From Acinetobacter calcoaceticus ANC 3811 (GTDB taxonomy: Bacteria; Pseudomonadota; Gammaproteobacteria; Pseudomonadales; Moraxellaceae), in the NCBI RefSeq assembly GCF_000399665.1, contig NZ_KB976986.1, positions 2,625,261 to 2,689,260 of the forward strand: DNA of 64,000 bases, written 5' to 3'. A program made the position numbers and the translations under genes. Shown here piece by piece: positions 36,527 to 46,029 of the stretch. The stretch's first letter is position 1. Every line of letters starts with the position of its first letter. The notes under the pieces are model-generated. The model did not search any database, was not told the origin of the DNA, and saw nothing but the letters and a program-made list of their open reading frames with translations.

Positions 36527-38618
36527 TTGCTGGCGCTCCTCTCAAAGTACTGTTCTCATTCATTTGATCTGATGAAACATGACACATGCTATAAGCAATA
36601 TTATTAAGTGAAATGAGTAATCTTTGTCGCATCGTCATATCTTCAATATTTGAAGCAAGCTGTTTTAATTCAAATAAACCGCGATGGATTTGTTCAACCA
36701 AAGCCGCCGTATTATCTACATCATTTTCTTTGGCTCTAAACAATTCATCTAGATTTTGTTGCAGATTTCCAATGTGATGAGCCAGCTCTGAATTTTGAGG
36801 AGACTGATTTGCCAATTCTTGTAATCTACTTAAATCAACAATACTGCTCGACTCAATCAATGCTTGATGAATTGAGGTTTTAATCTCATTAGATTGGACT
36901 ACTTTACTGTTAAGAATTCCAATTCGGTCTAGCATGCTGCGTAGATGAACTTTAAAATCAAGGCCATAAGGCAAATAGATCGCCTGTCTCATTGCACGAT
37001 AATGCAACGCTAAAATACGGCTAGCGCTGGTGTCTGGAGACATTGCACGAACAACATCAATCACAACCAAAGACACCAAAACACCTAAGATCATGGCAAA
37101 AGAACCATCAAGATAAGACACCGCATCCATGCTATAAGCATTATGTAGATTTAGCCCCATCATGGTATTAATGCCTAAGACCATGCCTACTGGCATAAGC
37201 ATCTGGTTGGCCATCATAGACACAGCAAACAGGAACATCGGCAATAAAACCAGTCCAAGTTCCCAGAATGTGGTGACATGCGGAAAAATACCAAATGCAT
37301 AAACAAAGACTAAAACTGCTGAAGCAATACTACCCCAGATAAAAATACGCAAAACCGGAACGGGGTTATCTAAGGCCGTTAAAATACAGGCTGTTACTGC
37401 GCCCATTTGCGCCATCATAAATCCAGCTTTCCAGCCCGAAATAATCCATACCCCAGTCACAATAAATGTAATGAGCACTGCACTAATACCACCTCGGATA
37501 GCCACACCATGGTCACGATGTAAACTTGGATATTTGGTGGTCATTGGCGTAATGTTGTCAGGAATCTCTTTATTGCCTTGCTGAATTCGTTGCCACAAGA
37601 CTTTAACCGCTAAAACATTACTAATGAAATGACGTACATCCATTTTCATAGCTGCGACCAAAACTTGCTGATGTGTAGAAGCCGATTCCATCAAACTCAA
37701 GAAATCACTTTCAAACTCATCTGGTAACTGCAAAATATTTTCATCAATAATTAAATCTTTTTGCTCCAGAAAATGTACAACATGCGCGGAGAGCTGTTGC
37801 AGTTTTTCTGAATGCGTTTCGATAAATCGAAGTTCTTGAAGCTGCTTAATACGCTCAGATAAAGCGACCAGATTAGCCACCACCATTGAGATTTGATGAA
37901 GCATTTCCTGCAAGGGTTTGGTCATGCCATGCAACTCACCCTTTTCATAACTCAAATGTACTGCCAAAGCATGAATATCTGTGGTGTCACGAGTAATGGT
38001 CGCTAAAAGCTGAGTATTGTTCTGCTGCGGGTCAGCCTTTAATAAATTAGCAAATAAATTTTCTGTATCTTTAAGCGTTTTGATGACGCGCTGTTTAATC
38101 GCAGAACCAATGTGCATTGGAAGAATAGTGGCAGAAACCACCGCACTTGAAATCACCCCAATCGAAATCTCGATGACTCGAGCTAAAGCAATATCAAAAA
38201 TATTGTATTGATCAATATAGGTAATCGAATTGAAGACAATCATGGCTGTCGAATAACCCGCCAGCATAAAAGCATAACTGCGTGGAGTCCGGTCAAGTAA
38301 AGACACATAAAGCGCAAAACCCACCCACAATGACAACACCACGGTAAACAACCAAGGTGTATTAATGAGATGGGGCGTTAGCGTTAAGGCAACCACTGCC
38401 CCCCCCATCGTCCCTATAACACGGTAGACACACTTAGAAGACACCATTCCTGAATAAGGGTTGGCAATAATCAGGACTGTACCAATCGACCACATCGGGT
38501 TAATCAGATCTAATTCAAATGAAACAAATAACGCCAACATTCCGGCAATAAATGTTTTTAAGGCAAAGATCAGATCAAGCCTACTCGGGCGAAACGCCAG
38601 TATTTGCTTTAATAACAT
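36519..38618 (-). CDS. FUSC-family inner-membrane efflux transporter (AaeB-like)
   Basis: 699 residues with two clusters of membrane segments (about 15-175 and 370-510), each followed by a cytoplasmic helical region, the standard FUSC layout. Blocks such as NPYSGMVSSKCVYRVIGTMGGA match the AaeB/YccS group. With DUF1656 and HlyD partners it should form a two-membrane pump for aromatic or other weak acids. Divergent from an IclR-family regulator that may control it. Confidence 0.9.
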   Translation of the reverse strand: MLLKQILAFRPSRLDLIFALKTFIAGMLALFVSFELDLINPMWSIGTVLIIANPYSGMVSSKCVYRVIGTMGGAVVALTLTPHLINTPWLFTVVLSLWVGFALYVSLLDRTPRSYAFMLAGYSTAMIVFNSITYIDQYNIFDIALARVIEISIGVISSAVVSATILPMHIGSAIKQRVIKTLKDTENLFANLLKADPQQNNTQLLATITRDTTDIHALAVHLSYEKGELHGMTKPLQEMLHQISMVVANLVALSERIKQLQELRFIETHSEKLQQLSAHVVHFLEQKDLIIDENILQLPDEFESDFLSLMESASTHQQVLVAAMKMDVRHFISNVLAVKVLWQRIQQGNKEIPDNITPMTTKYPSLHRDHGVAIRGGISAVLITFIVTGVWIISGWKAGFMMAQMGAVTACILTALDNPVPVLRIFIWGSIASAVLVFVYAFGIFPHVTTFWELGLVLLPMFLFAVSMMANQMLMPVGMVLGINTMMGLNLHNAYSMDAVSYLDGSFAMILGVLVSLVVIDVVRAMSPDTSASRILALHYRAMRQAIYLPYGLDFKVHLRSMLDRIGILNSKVVQSNEIKTSIHQALIESSSIVDLSRLQELANQSPQNSELAHHIGNLQQNLDELFRAKENDVDNTAALVEQIHRGLFELKQLASNIEDMTMRQRLLISLNNIAYSMCHVSSDQMNENSTLRGAPANG

Positions 38619-39107
38619 GAACTCATCTCAAATACAGATTTGAACTGATGAGCATGCTCTTCAATGTTAAATTGCCTTTCTAGAGACAACAAAACTGTGA
38701 CATTTGCCTAAAAGCAAATGAGATGAGGAGCATCCTTCAATACAATGATTTTTCCACATCCTGCCTGATTGGCCCAGATGATTTCAATTTGAGCGTTATT
38801 TAAACGGCCAAACTTTGGAAAGAAGAGGTATCAAGAAATTTGCCTAGAACCGACCAATTTCTCGATTAGATATTTTGTTTGGCAATTTTTTCAAAATAAA
38901 GCGATTTAGTCAACTAAAATATCTCTATTTGATAATTTGATATGTTTTTTGATTATCGTATATGATGTATAAGCCAAGAGAAGTTTTCTCTTTGTCAGAG
39001 TAAAATACTCAAATTAGGCATTTATTTTAGAATTGAGACAAATTTTCTTTTTTTCTGTTATAAAAACTCAAAGATGATTCATTGTTAAAGGATACGAACA
39101 AGACACT
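38619..39107. promoter_or_regulatory. Divergent intergenic region, FUSC operon / iclR-type regulator
   Basis: 489 bases without a gene. On the plus strand TTGATA (38937-38942), an 18-base spacer and TATGAT (38961-38966) form a plausible promoter for the regulator. It overlaps GATAAT...ATTATC (38931-38936, 38952-38957) and is followed by a palindrome AAGAGAA-GTT-TTCTCTT (38976-38992) near the expected start point, a possible operator. I see no convincing promoter for the FUSC side. Confidence 0.4.
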
Positions 39108-39881
39108 ATGGCAATTTCAAGTTTTGGCAAAATTTTAACCGTATTGGACCTATTTTCAGTTTCGCGTCCAATAATTAATGTCGATATTATTTGCGAAGAA
39201 CTTGGCTTGTCTAAACCAACTAGCTACCGTTATCTCAAAGAACTAGTGTCTACCGATCTATTAAAACGCATTAATGGAACCTCTGGCGATTATACCTTAG
39301 GCTCAAAAATTGCAGTTCTTGACTATGTATCAAGAACAACAGACCCTCTGGTTCAAATCAGCACACCATTTATGCGAAATATTGTAGAGCGTACCGAACT
39401 GTGCTGCTTGCTCACCTATTTAAACGATGACTATTGCATCGACATTCATCATGAAATTTTCAAAGACACCGAATTACTTTCATATGGCCGAGGCTGCCCA
39501 AGACCGATTTACGTTGGGTCATCTCCAAAAACGATGGTTTCGCATTTAAGTAAACAACGGATGCAGGACTACTATCATCGTTACCAGCAAGAATTAAAAC
39601 AATCCGGTTTTGCTGAAGATGAACCAAGCTTTATTCAGCGTATGCGTAAAATTAAGAAACAAGGGTTCTATTTCTCACAAGGTGAGATTGATCCGAATGT
39701 TTCTGGCCTTGCTGTCCCTGTTCGTTTTTCGAACAAAGAAGTGCCTTTAGCTTTAACTTTAGTGGCCTCTAAAAATCGTTTTGATTTTTTAAATGTTGAA
39801 AAGCTCATCGAAATTTTGCAAGAAAATGCAGCACTTATTGAACAACGTTTTATGGAGTTATCTGAAAAAGGTGAAATCTAA
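39108..39881 (+). CDS. IclR-family transcriptional regulator
   Basis: 257 residues. The N-terminal winged helix has the recognition region ELGLSKPTSYRYLKELV (about 27-43). The effector domain includes CLLTYLNDDYCIDIHHEI and ends with GLAVPVRFSNKEVPLALTLV. IclR proteins of this genus (PcaU, PobR) sense aromatic acids, which fits the divergent AaeXAB-like pump, but the effector here is unknown. Confidence 0.88.
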   Translation: MAISSFGKILTVLDLFSVSRPIINVDIICEELGLSKPTSYRYLKELVSTDLLKRINGTSGDYTLGSKIAVLDYVSRTTDPLVQISTPFMRNIVERTELCCLLTYLNDDYCIDIHHEIFKDTELLSYGRGCPRPIYVGSSPKTMVSHLSKQRMQDYYHRYQQELKQSGFAEDEPSFIQRMRKIKKQGFYFSQGEIDPNVSGLAVPVRFSNKEVPLALTLVASKNRFDFLNVEKLIEILQENAALIEQRFMELSEKGEI

Positions 39882-39966
39882 AACTCCACTTTATGATAAT
39901 TTAACCTTTTCTTACATTTTAATGCATTGAATATCACACAATATTCTCATATTATGATTTTAGCTC

Positions 39967-40053
39967 CTATTGATGATTCTTTTCATCAGCAGCTCATCAA
40001 TAGAAGCATCCCCCTCAGAGGAATAAGCTCATGTTGCCATCATGGGCTTTTTT
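39967..40053 (+). terminator. Inverted repeat and terminator after the IclR gene
   Basis: A perfect 10-bp repeat CTATTGATGA/TCATCAATAG (39967-39976, 39994-40003) is followed by AAGCTCATG/CATGGGCTT (40025-40033, 40041-40049, one G-T pair) and a T-run. The second hairpin is a good rho-independent terminator; the first has no T-run. Confidence 0.75.
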
Positions 40054-40065
40054 CTTGCCCAATTT

Positions 40066-40677
40066 TTATAAAAACTGAAACTGCCTAAAAGTAAGATTAA
40101 TACGCGGCTGTAAAATCTTTGTTGAGCGATTTAAACGATGTTGCCAATGTTGTTGCGTCTCGCCACGCATCACAATGAGTTGACCTGGTTGGAGCCACAA
40201 TTCAACTTTCTCTTTACTTTGAATATGTCTAAAAGAAAATTTACGGGTAGCTCCAAAACTTAAAGATGCAATTGTTGTGGTTCTTGCCAAAGACACATCC
40301 GAATCACTGTGCCAAGCCATTCCTTGAGTTCCATCTTCATAAAGATTTGCCAAGCACGAATTAAATTTTTCTGAAAGTATTTGCTCTACCTGTTGTTTTA
40401 GTTTGGCAAGTGCTTTGTCCCACGGCAAAGAATCACGTGCGACACCCGAATATTTATATTGATAATAGTCATCTCCATACCATGCAACTTTTCGAGCTGT
40501 TATAAAGTGCTTGCCATATAACTTAGCCTCGTCATGTTTCCACGCGAGGTGTTGGTAAAGATAATGAAAATATTGTTCAGCTTCTTCAGGGCTTAAAATA
40601 CAACCATAGTCCTGAACTCCACCATCGTAGGGTAATAAATTCTCACAAGGCTCTGGAGAAAATAAATCCAAGGTCAT
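40066..40677 (-). CDS. alkB: AlkB-like 2-oxoglutarate/Fe(II)-dependent dioxygenase
   Basis: 203 residues, oxidative demethylation of alkylated bases. The iron ligands are H123-x-D125 in AWHSDSD and H180; the 2-oxoglutarate-binding Arg motif is PRINLTFR (R192, N194, R198). The start at ATG 40677 has GGGAGAG in front and overlaps the stop of the upstream Ada-like gene (ATGA), so the two are translationally coupled. Closest to the ALKBH2/3-like bacterial branch rather than E. coli AlkB. Confidence 0.92.
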   Translation of the reverse strand: MTLDLFSPEPCENLLPYDGGVQDYGCILSPEEAEQYFHYLYQHLAWKHDEAKLYGKHFITARKVAWYGDDYYQYKYSGVARDSLPWDKALAKLKQQVEQILSEKFNSCLANLYEDGTQGMAWHSDSDVSLARTTTIASLSFGATRKFSFRHIQSKEKVELWLQPGQLIVMRGETQQHWQHRLNRSTKILQPRINLTFRQFQFL

Positions 40678-41528
40678 ACGGTCTCTCCCTGTTGCTTTGA
40701 CATCTCCCAAGCTAACAATGCCAATTTACGCCCCTTTTGCCAATGATATTCTCCGACCATTCCGGTTGCGCGGATCACTCGATGGCAAGGAATCAAATAT
40801 GCAATCGGATTTTGTCCAATTGCGGTGGCAACGGCTCGCACTGCTTTAGGTTTACCAATTTGCTCAGCAATATCTTGATAGGTTCGTAATTGACCTTCTG
40901 GAATGGTCAGTAAAGCTTCCCAGACTTGCAACTGGAATGGGGTTCCTGCCAAATTAAGAGGAAGTTTCTGCTGTAAGTGTTCTGAAAAATCTTGTGCGAA
41001 CCACTCTGCAACTTGTTGATGCCAAACCGGTGACTGATTTTTCAATTGAGCTTTTGGGAAATACTGCTTAATTAAATCTTCAATATTCTCGTGAGTTTCA
41101 ATAAATCGTATAGAACATATGCCTTTTTCACTACTGACAACCAACAACTCACCGAAGGGGCTTGGCTCAACCGAATAATTAAGAATCACGCCTTCGCCTT
41201 GCTGTTTATATTCACCAGGTGTCATCCCTTCGAGCTGAATAAACAGATCATGTAAACGACCAGTACCCGACAAACCTGTGTTTAAAGCAGTTTCTAATAA
41301 ACTTCGCTTTTGTAGCAGATAATATTTAGCCTGCTGCAAACTCATATATTGAACAAATTTTTTCGGGCTAATACCCACCCATTCCTGAAACTGACGTTGG
41401 ATATAACCTGAACTTAAATTCATATGAGTCGCAACATCGTCCAGACTGGGTTGCTGATCTAGATGTTCATATAAATATTCAATTACATTGGCAATTACAG
41501 CAAATTGCCGAGAAGAAAGCATTTGCAT
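40674..41528 (-). CDS. ada: Ada-like protein: AraC-type HTH fused to O6-methylguanine-DNA methyltransferase
   Basis: 284 residues. Residues about 8-110 are an AraC helix-turn-helix pair (HMNLSSGYIQRQFQEWVGISPKKF...GMTPGEYKQQ). Residues 115-280 are the methyltransferase, with acceptor Cys248 in IPCHRVIRATG. The zinc-binding methylphosphotriester domain that starts E. coli Ada is absent. GGAGGTG precedes ATG 41528. Together with alkB it forms an adaptive-response-like operon. Confidence 0.92.
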   Translation of the reverse strand: MQMLSSRQFAVIANVIEYLYEHLDQQPSLDDVATHMNLSSGYIQRQFQEWVGISPKKFVQYMSLQQAKYYLLQKRSLLETALNTGLSGTGRLHDLFIQLEGMTPGEYKQQGEGVILNYSVEPSPFGELLVVSSEKGICSIRFIETHENIEDLIKQYFPKAQLKNQSPVWHQQVAEWFAQDFSEHLQQKLPLNLAGTPFQLQVWEALLTIPEGQLRTYQDIAEQIGKPKAVRAVATAIGQNPIAYLIPCHRVIRATGMVGEYHWQKGRKLALLAWEMSKQQGETV

Positions 41529-41603
41529 GTGTCACCTCCTTAGCATTCATATCTTACATTAAAGTAGCTAAAGCCCGATGACGACCCGATTCTTGCACTT
41601 TCG

Positions 41604-41636
41604 AAAATAAAAAAGCCTTTCATTATAGAAAGGCTT
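41604..41636 (-). terminator. Terminator of pgsA
   Basis: AAGCCTTTC (41613-41621) and GAAAGGCTT (41628-41636), loop ATTATA; on the minus strand followed by TTTTATTTTC. Confidence 0.88.
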
Positions 41637-41653
41637 AATCATTCAATCTGAGC

Positions 41654-42241
41654 TTAAGGTTGCTTTAAATAAGGCCAAGCTGCTTTTAGGTAAATAAACA
41701 TTGACCATAAAGTCAGAATGACGGCGGTATATAACAACGCGTAAGCCAACATTTCTAAAGGCTGCCAATTGAGTAGAAACACACTAATGGCAATCATTTG
41801 AAAAGCTGTTTTATATTTGCCTACTGTCGATACAGCCACACTCGTTCTTGCGCCAAGTTCTGCCATCCACTCACGTAAAGCAGAAACTGTAATTTCCCGT
41901 GAAATAATGACAATTGCCGCAAAAGCCATTGAAATGGTTGGATTCCACTGCACTAAAACAATCAGTGCTGCAGCCACCATGAGCTTATCTGCAACTGGAT
42001 CTAAAAAACGGCCAAATGCTGAAGTCTGGTTTAAAGTTCGTGCCAAATAGCCATCAAACCAGTCGGTAATAGCGGCCAACACAAAAATACCCGTCAAGAT
42101 AATATGACGACTCATATTTCCTGCTTGCTCACCAATCCCCATTGCAGGCGGCCAATACACAATCACCAAAAATACAGGAATAAGCGCTATACGCGCCAAC
42201 GTTAGGATATTTGGGATATTCAGGATTCGCCCTGTGGTCAT
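41654..42241 (-). CDS. pgsA: Phosphatidylglycerophosphate synthase
   Basis: 195 residues from ATG 42241 (ATG 42265 would add eight residues). The CDP-alcohol phosphatidyltransferase motif is complete: DWFDGYLARTLNQTSAFGR followed by FLDPVADK. Four or five membrane segments. It makes phosphatidylglycerophosphate from CDP-diacylglycerol. The pgsA-uvrC proximity is common in gammaproteobacteria, here with a thioesterase gene between them. Confidence 0.94.
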   Translation of the reverse strand: MTTGRILNIPNILTLARIALIPVFLVIVYWPPAMGIGEQAGNMSRHIILTGIFVLAAITDWFDGYLARTLNQTSAFGRFLDPVADKLMVAAALIVLVQWNPTISMAFAAIVIISREITVSALREWMAELGARTSVAVSTVGKYKTAFQMIAISVFLLNWQPLEMLAYALLYTAVILTLWSMFIYLKAAWPYLKQP

Positions 42242-42359
42242 AAACACCGCCAATTTAGTCTTCATGCATCTTGTAACAGACAAAAATACATTCTTCAATA
42301 TTGTATCTATCTGTAACAGCCACTTTATACGAAATATATGAATCGAGGAAGTGGACTGC

Positions 42360-43154
42360 TTAAGTAAATACCGTAACAGTTTGCCGTAAAATTGCAATTA
42401 AATGATCATTTTGGTCCCAAAGATGGGCATATTCTGTGGAATAACCTTCACCGGCATATTCAGTCACCACTTTATATTTAAACCAGTCACACAATTGATG
42501 TCGAAATTGATGGACATAGGTAATGTGCCAAGTTAAAGAACTTGCAGGAGCAACTTGTTTAAACATGGGCAATACACCAGGTGGCCAAATATCCATCAAA
42601 ACAATTAAATCTGGCAAAGTCATTTGACGATTTTCATGCTTCTCTGGAGAAAACCTTGACCATCCTCCAAAGTCAGGATAATGACTTCCTGTAACAGGAT
42701 GATGACCTTCTGCCCAGCATACATCAAAATGTTGATAGCATTCTGGCATTTGTTTGGCAAAAGGAAGAGGTTGTAACTCTTCTGGCGGCAGATAAACTGG
42801 AACCATCGGTTCTTGGCGTACTTCAATATTCGACGTACGAGGCACACCAAAGCTTGCAACCAAAATGGTTTGTACCGCGCCATCTTGCCACAAACGAGTT
42901 TCAAGCGTAGTGACCGACTTTCCTTCCCTTAAAATTTCAATAGTCAATTGAGCAGGCCCTTGCTGTACAGGCCCCACAAAAGTAACGCTACAACTTAATA
43001 ATCTTTTATTTGGATCTTGCATATTGGAGCATGCTTTTTGCATCAGCAATCCTGCCACAAGACCGCCAAACACTGTCCGTCCTTGCAACCACCCTTCGGG
43101 TATTTCAATCCATTCCTTTTGTTTTATTTCTTCAAACAATCGCAGCAAAGACAT
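42360..43154 (-). CDS. TesB-like double-hotdog acyl-CoA thioesterase
   Basis: 264 residues with two hotdog units. The first has GRTVFGGLVAGLLMQKA; the second contains LIVLMDIWPPGVLPMF and SLTWHITYVHQF, as in thioesterase-family (4HBT_3) proteins. It would hydrolyse acyl-CoA; chain length unknown. It lies between uvrC and pgsA on the same strand, 118 bases from each side or less. Confidence 0.85.
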   Translation of the reverse strand: MSLLRLFEEIKQKEWIEIPEGWLQGRTVFGGLVAGLLMQKACSNMQDPNKRLLSCSVTFVGPVQQGPAQLTIEILREGKSVTTLETRLWQDGAVQTILVASFGVPRTSNIEVRQEPMVPVYLPPEELQPLPFAKQMPECYQHFDVCWAEGHHPVTGSHYPDFGGWSRFSPEKHENRQMTLPDLIVLMDIWPPGVLPMFKQVAPASSLTWHITYVHQFRHQLCDWFKYKVVTEYAGEGYSTEYAHLWDQNDHLIAILRQTVTVFT

Positions 43155-43272
43155 TCCTTTCCCTAAAACGAAAGTGTTATTAGGGACTATCTTTCCTCAT
43201 TTTGATTGGAATGTGAATGGTCAATCATCTAGTGATTGGCGAGTTATTTTGTCACTCAGCCTTTACCGATGC

Positions 43273-45072
43273 TTATTCATGCAGAATTTTATAAATCGTT
43301 CTAGCCATCATCTCACCAAAACCAGGCACAAGTGTTAGCTCTTTTTCAGAGGCTTTCAAAACACCTTGAATCCCGCCAAAATGGGTTAATAAATCTCGAC
43401 GGCGCTTTGGACCCAAACCCGGAATTGCTTCTAAAACCGATGTACTACGGCGTTTATCACGTTTAGCTCGGTGTTTAGTAATTGCGAAGCGATGGGCTTC
43501 ATCACGCACCTGTTGAATCAAGTGCAATGCTTTATTGTCTTCTGGTAACTGGATTTTCGTGCCATCTGTAAAATGCAGGGTTTCAAGACCCGGCTTACGC
43601 CCTTCACCTTTCGATACACCCACCATAAAAGCGTCAAGTCCAAGCTCTTGCATGACATCCATCGCCATGTGAAGTTGGCCTTTACCACCATCAATCAATA
43701 GTAAGTCAGGCAATATGGCTTTTTTATAACGTCGTGTTAAGGCTTGGCGCATGGCAGCATAATCATCGCCACCAGTAATATCTTGAATGGCAAATTGTCG
43801 ATAGTCACGCTTACGAGCACCGCCTTGGTCAAACACCACGCACGACGCAATTGGAGCTTCGCCCATGGTATGACTAATATCAAAACATTCGATACGATCG
43901 ACAGGCCTTCCCACCACTTGCTCTAGCTGATGAAAACGTTCATTGAGTTCTAAATGATTACTCAACTGTCCCTTAATCGCATGTTGAACATTCATTTCGG
44001 CTAGCTCTAGCCACTCAGCACGAGTTTCTCGAACATTATTCTTAATCTGAACTTTTTTACCAAACTGCTGTGCCAACCCTTCTTCTAATTCTTTACGGTC
44101 AGGCAATGCAATGTTCACAATGAGTTCATTGGGTACTTCATCTGCAACCTGAAAGTAAAAGTTAGCCATAAAGTCACTGAGCATTTGCCCAAGGTCATCA
44201 CCTAGCATGTCTGGGAAATAACTTTTTCCACCTAACATTCGCCCATTGCGTACATACATAATCTGCACGCATGTCACACCAGCCTGATATGCAATGGCCA
44301 GAATATCTGCCTCACCCTTGACTTTAAAAACAGCTTGTTGCGCTTGAACTTCACGAAGTAAAGATAGTCGATCACGGTAAAAAACAGCTTTTTCGAATTC
44401 AAGTTCAGCCGCCGCTTGTTCCATTTTGGCAATAAGCTCTTGATTGAGCTCCTTTGTATCGCCTTGCAAAAAGCGAATACTATTATTAATGTCTTCTTTG
44501 TAATCTTCGGGTGAAATTAGCCCTACACAAGGTGCAGAACAACGCTTGATCTGATATTGCAAACAGGGGCGCTTGCGCTGTGCAAAGTAGCTATTTTCAC
44601 ACTGCCGTACATTAAAAAGCTTTTGTAGAACTACTAAAGTATCACGAGCACTATAAGCACTTGGATAAGGTCCAAAGAACTTACCAATTTGGTGCTTACC
44701 TTTGCCACGACCGCTAGCAAGCCGAGGATAGGGCTTATCTGCCGATACAAAAATATAGACATATGACTTATCGTCCCGCAGCATGATGTTATAAGGCGGA
44801 CGATGTTGTTTAATTAAATTTTGCTCGAGAAGTAATGCTTCAGTTTCTGAACGAGTGACTAAAGTTTCAATATCATAAATTCTGGCTACTAAGGCCTGAG
44901 TTTTAGGATGCTCAATTGTTTTAACAAAATAACTCGATACCCGATTTTTTAGGTTTTTTGCTTTGCCGACATATAACAATTCGCCCTCTTTCCCTAGCAT
45001 TTTATAAACGCCTGGAAGTTGGGTCATGTGGGCTAAAATTTTTTCAATATGAGGACGAGCGTTTTGATTCAC
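43273..45072 (-). CDS. uvrC: Excinuclease ABC subunit C
   Basis: 599 residues. The GIY-YIG nuclease opens with [26 protein letters not shown], then the UVR motif ([23 protein letters not shown], about 200-222), the RNase H-like second nuclease with [10 protein letters not shown] and [10 protein letters not shown], and two C-terminal HhH motifs ([26 protein letters not shown]). Start is GTG at 45072 with only a weak ribosome site. Confidence 0.96.
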   Translation of the reverse strand: MNQNARPHIEKILAHMTQLPGVYKMLGKEGELLYVGKAKNLKNRVSSYFVKTIEHPKTQALVARIYDIETLVTRSETEALLLEQNLIKQHRPPYNIMLRDDKSYVYIFVSADKPYPRLASGRGKGKHQIGKFFGPYPSAYSARDTLVVLQKLFNVRQCENSYFAQRKRPCLQYQIKRCSAPCVGLISPEDYKEDINNSIRFLQGDTKELNQELIAKMEQAAAELEFEKAVFYRDRLSLLREVQAQQAVFKVKGEADILAIAYQAGVTCVQIMYVRNGRMLGGKSYFPDMLGDDLGQMLSDFMANFYFQVADEVPNELIVNIALPDRKELEEGLAQQFGKKVQIKNNVRETRAEWLELAEMNVQHAIKGQLSNHLELNERFHQLEQVVGRPVDRIECFDISHTMGEAPIASCVVFDQGGARKRDYRQFAIQDITGGDDYAAMRQALTRRYKKAILPDLLLIDGGKGQLHMAMDVMQELGLDAFMVGVSKGEGRKPGLETLHFTDGTKIQLPEDNKALHLIQQVRDEAHRFAITKHRAKRDKRRSTSVLEAIPGLGPKRRRDLLTHFGGIQGVLKASEKELTLVPGFGEMMARTIYKILHE

Positions 45073-45205
45073 TATCGGCAGACATGACTTAATACTGAAT
45101 ACCTAATGTGATGTTTTCAACCTTAATTTTCAAGTGCGTTACTGTGCCAGAACACAAATTTGGAAACAGATTTAGATATGTCCCGACAAACTATGTCGTA
45201 CTCGC

Positions 45206-45736
45206 TTAAGAATCGAGACGATAGTAGCTATATTTAACATCTTTTTCTTTATATACCGCATAGGTTTTTTGGCGAAAATCTGAGAACCAGCCATTCCCTG
45301 TATATCCCGCAATATGACCATATGTGTGGCCACTCGTCCGCTCAATAATATAAATATCGCCTTCTTGAGGACGATTAAAAGCAGGTTTAATTTTCTTATA
45401 GCCATTCTTCTCAAGCGTATGCCCCCAGTCTGAAGCTGCTACTGGATGCTTAGACACATCAGCGCCTGCTGCTTGTAAAGCAATGCGAATATTTTTGGCA
45501 CATTTCTCTTTACTATGGTCGGCAGACATACTTTCAAGCTTACTTGAGAACTTATGCAAATTAATATTTTGATCTTCAGATTGATGACTTTTCGTATCAG
45601 TTTTTTTATGCTTTTCAGTTGTCGAAGCTGTTTGTCTTAACATCACTTTCATTTTTAAATCATCTTGAGAACTTTCTTCTTTTCTCTCTTCGATATGATG
45701 AACATGTGCATGAACTGCGTGATGAGCATGAGCCAT
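45206..45736 (-). CDS. CHAP/NlpC-like putative peptidoglycan amidase with His-rich head
   Basis: 176 residues from ATG 45736 (AGG 8 bases upstream; a TTG frame would add 19). The first 14 residues are His/Ala-rich (MAHAHHAVHAHVHH), followed by a charged, disordered region to about 65. The catalytic-type domain has Cys79 in KEKCAKNIRIAL, GDIYIIERTSGHTYGHIAGY with His141, and GNGWFSDF, the order seen in CHAP/NlpC-P60 amidases. There is no signal peptide, so export would need another route such as type VI secretion, or the protein is intracellular. Function is inferred from motifs only. Confidence 0.68.
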   Translation of the reverse strand: MAHAHHAVHAHVHHIEERKEESSQDDLKMKVMLRQTASTTEKHKKTDTKSHQSEDQNINLHKFSSKLESMSADHSKEKCAKNIRIALQAAGADVSKHPVAASDWGHTLEKNGYKKIKPAFNRPQEGDIYIIERTSGHTYGHIAGYTGNGWFSDFRQKTYAVYKEKDVKYSYYRLDS

Positions 45737-45874
45737 TTTAAAACCTACTTCCGCTAACCAGTCTTCGAAAAAACCGCGCCATTGTAGAATCAAAATTGCT
45801 CTTTGGTTTTTAATAGTTGTAACAAATTGCCAGCACTGTGAAGTGAGTCACAAAATCTATTAAGTACTGTACAG

Positions 45875-45900
45875 CATAAAAAAACGCCCTTTCGGGCGTA
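45875..45900 (-). terminator. Terminator between the LprI-like lipoprotein and the amidase gene
   Basis: ACGCCC/GGGCGT (45884-45889, 45894-45899), loop TTTC, followed on the minus strand by eight T. It ends the transcript of the lipoprotein gene at 46030, so the amidase gene likely has its own promoter. Confidence 0.88.
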
Positions 45901-46029
45901 ATAAAACTATTTATTTATCTACAATTACAGGGTCAAAGATTTACTTACAAAATCAGAATACTTGCCTGCAATTGATCAATCCCATCCATTTTAAATACGA
46001 TTGACCAAGTATTTATAGAGAGTTCCAGA

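Noticed and set aside
42241..42397. An N-terminally extended PgsA of 247 residues
   Set aside because: The extension runs into the upstream thioesterase gene and has no family similarity; the start at 42241 (or 42265) fits the usual length.
45172..45414. Second leftward frame overlapping the amidase gene
   Set aside because: It is an out-of-frame shadow with a basic, low-information product; the amidase frame carries clear motifs.
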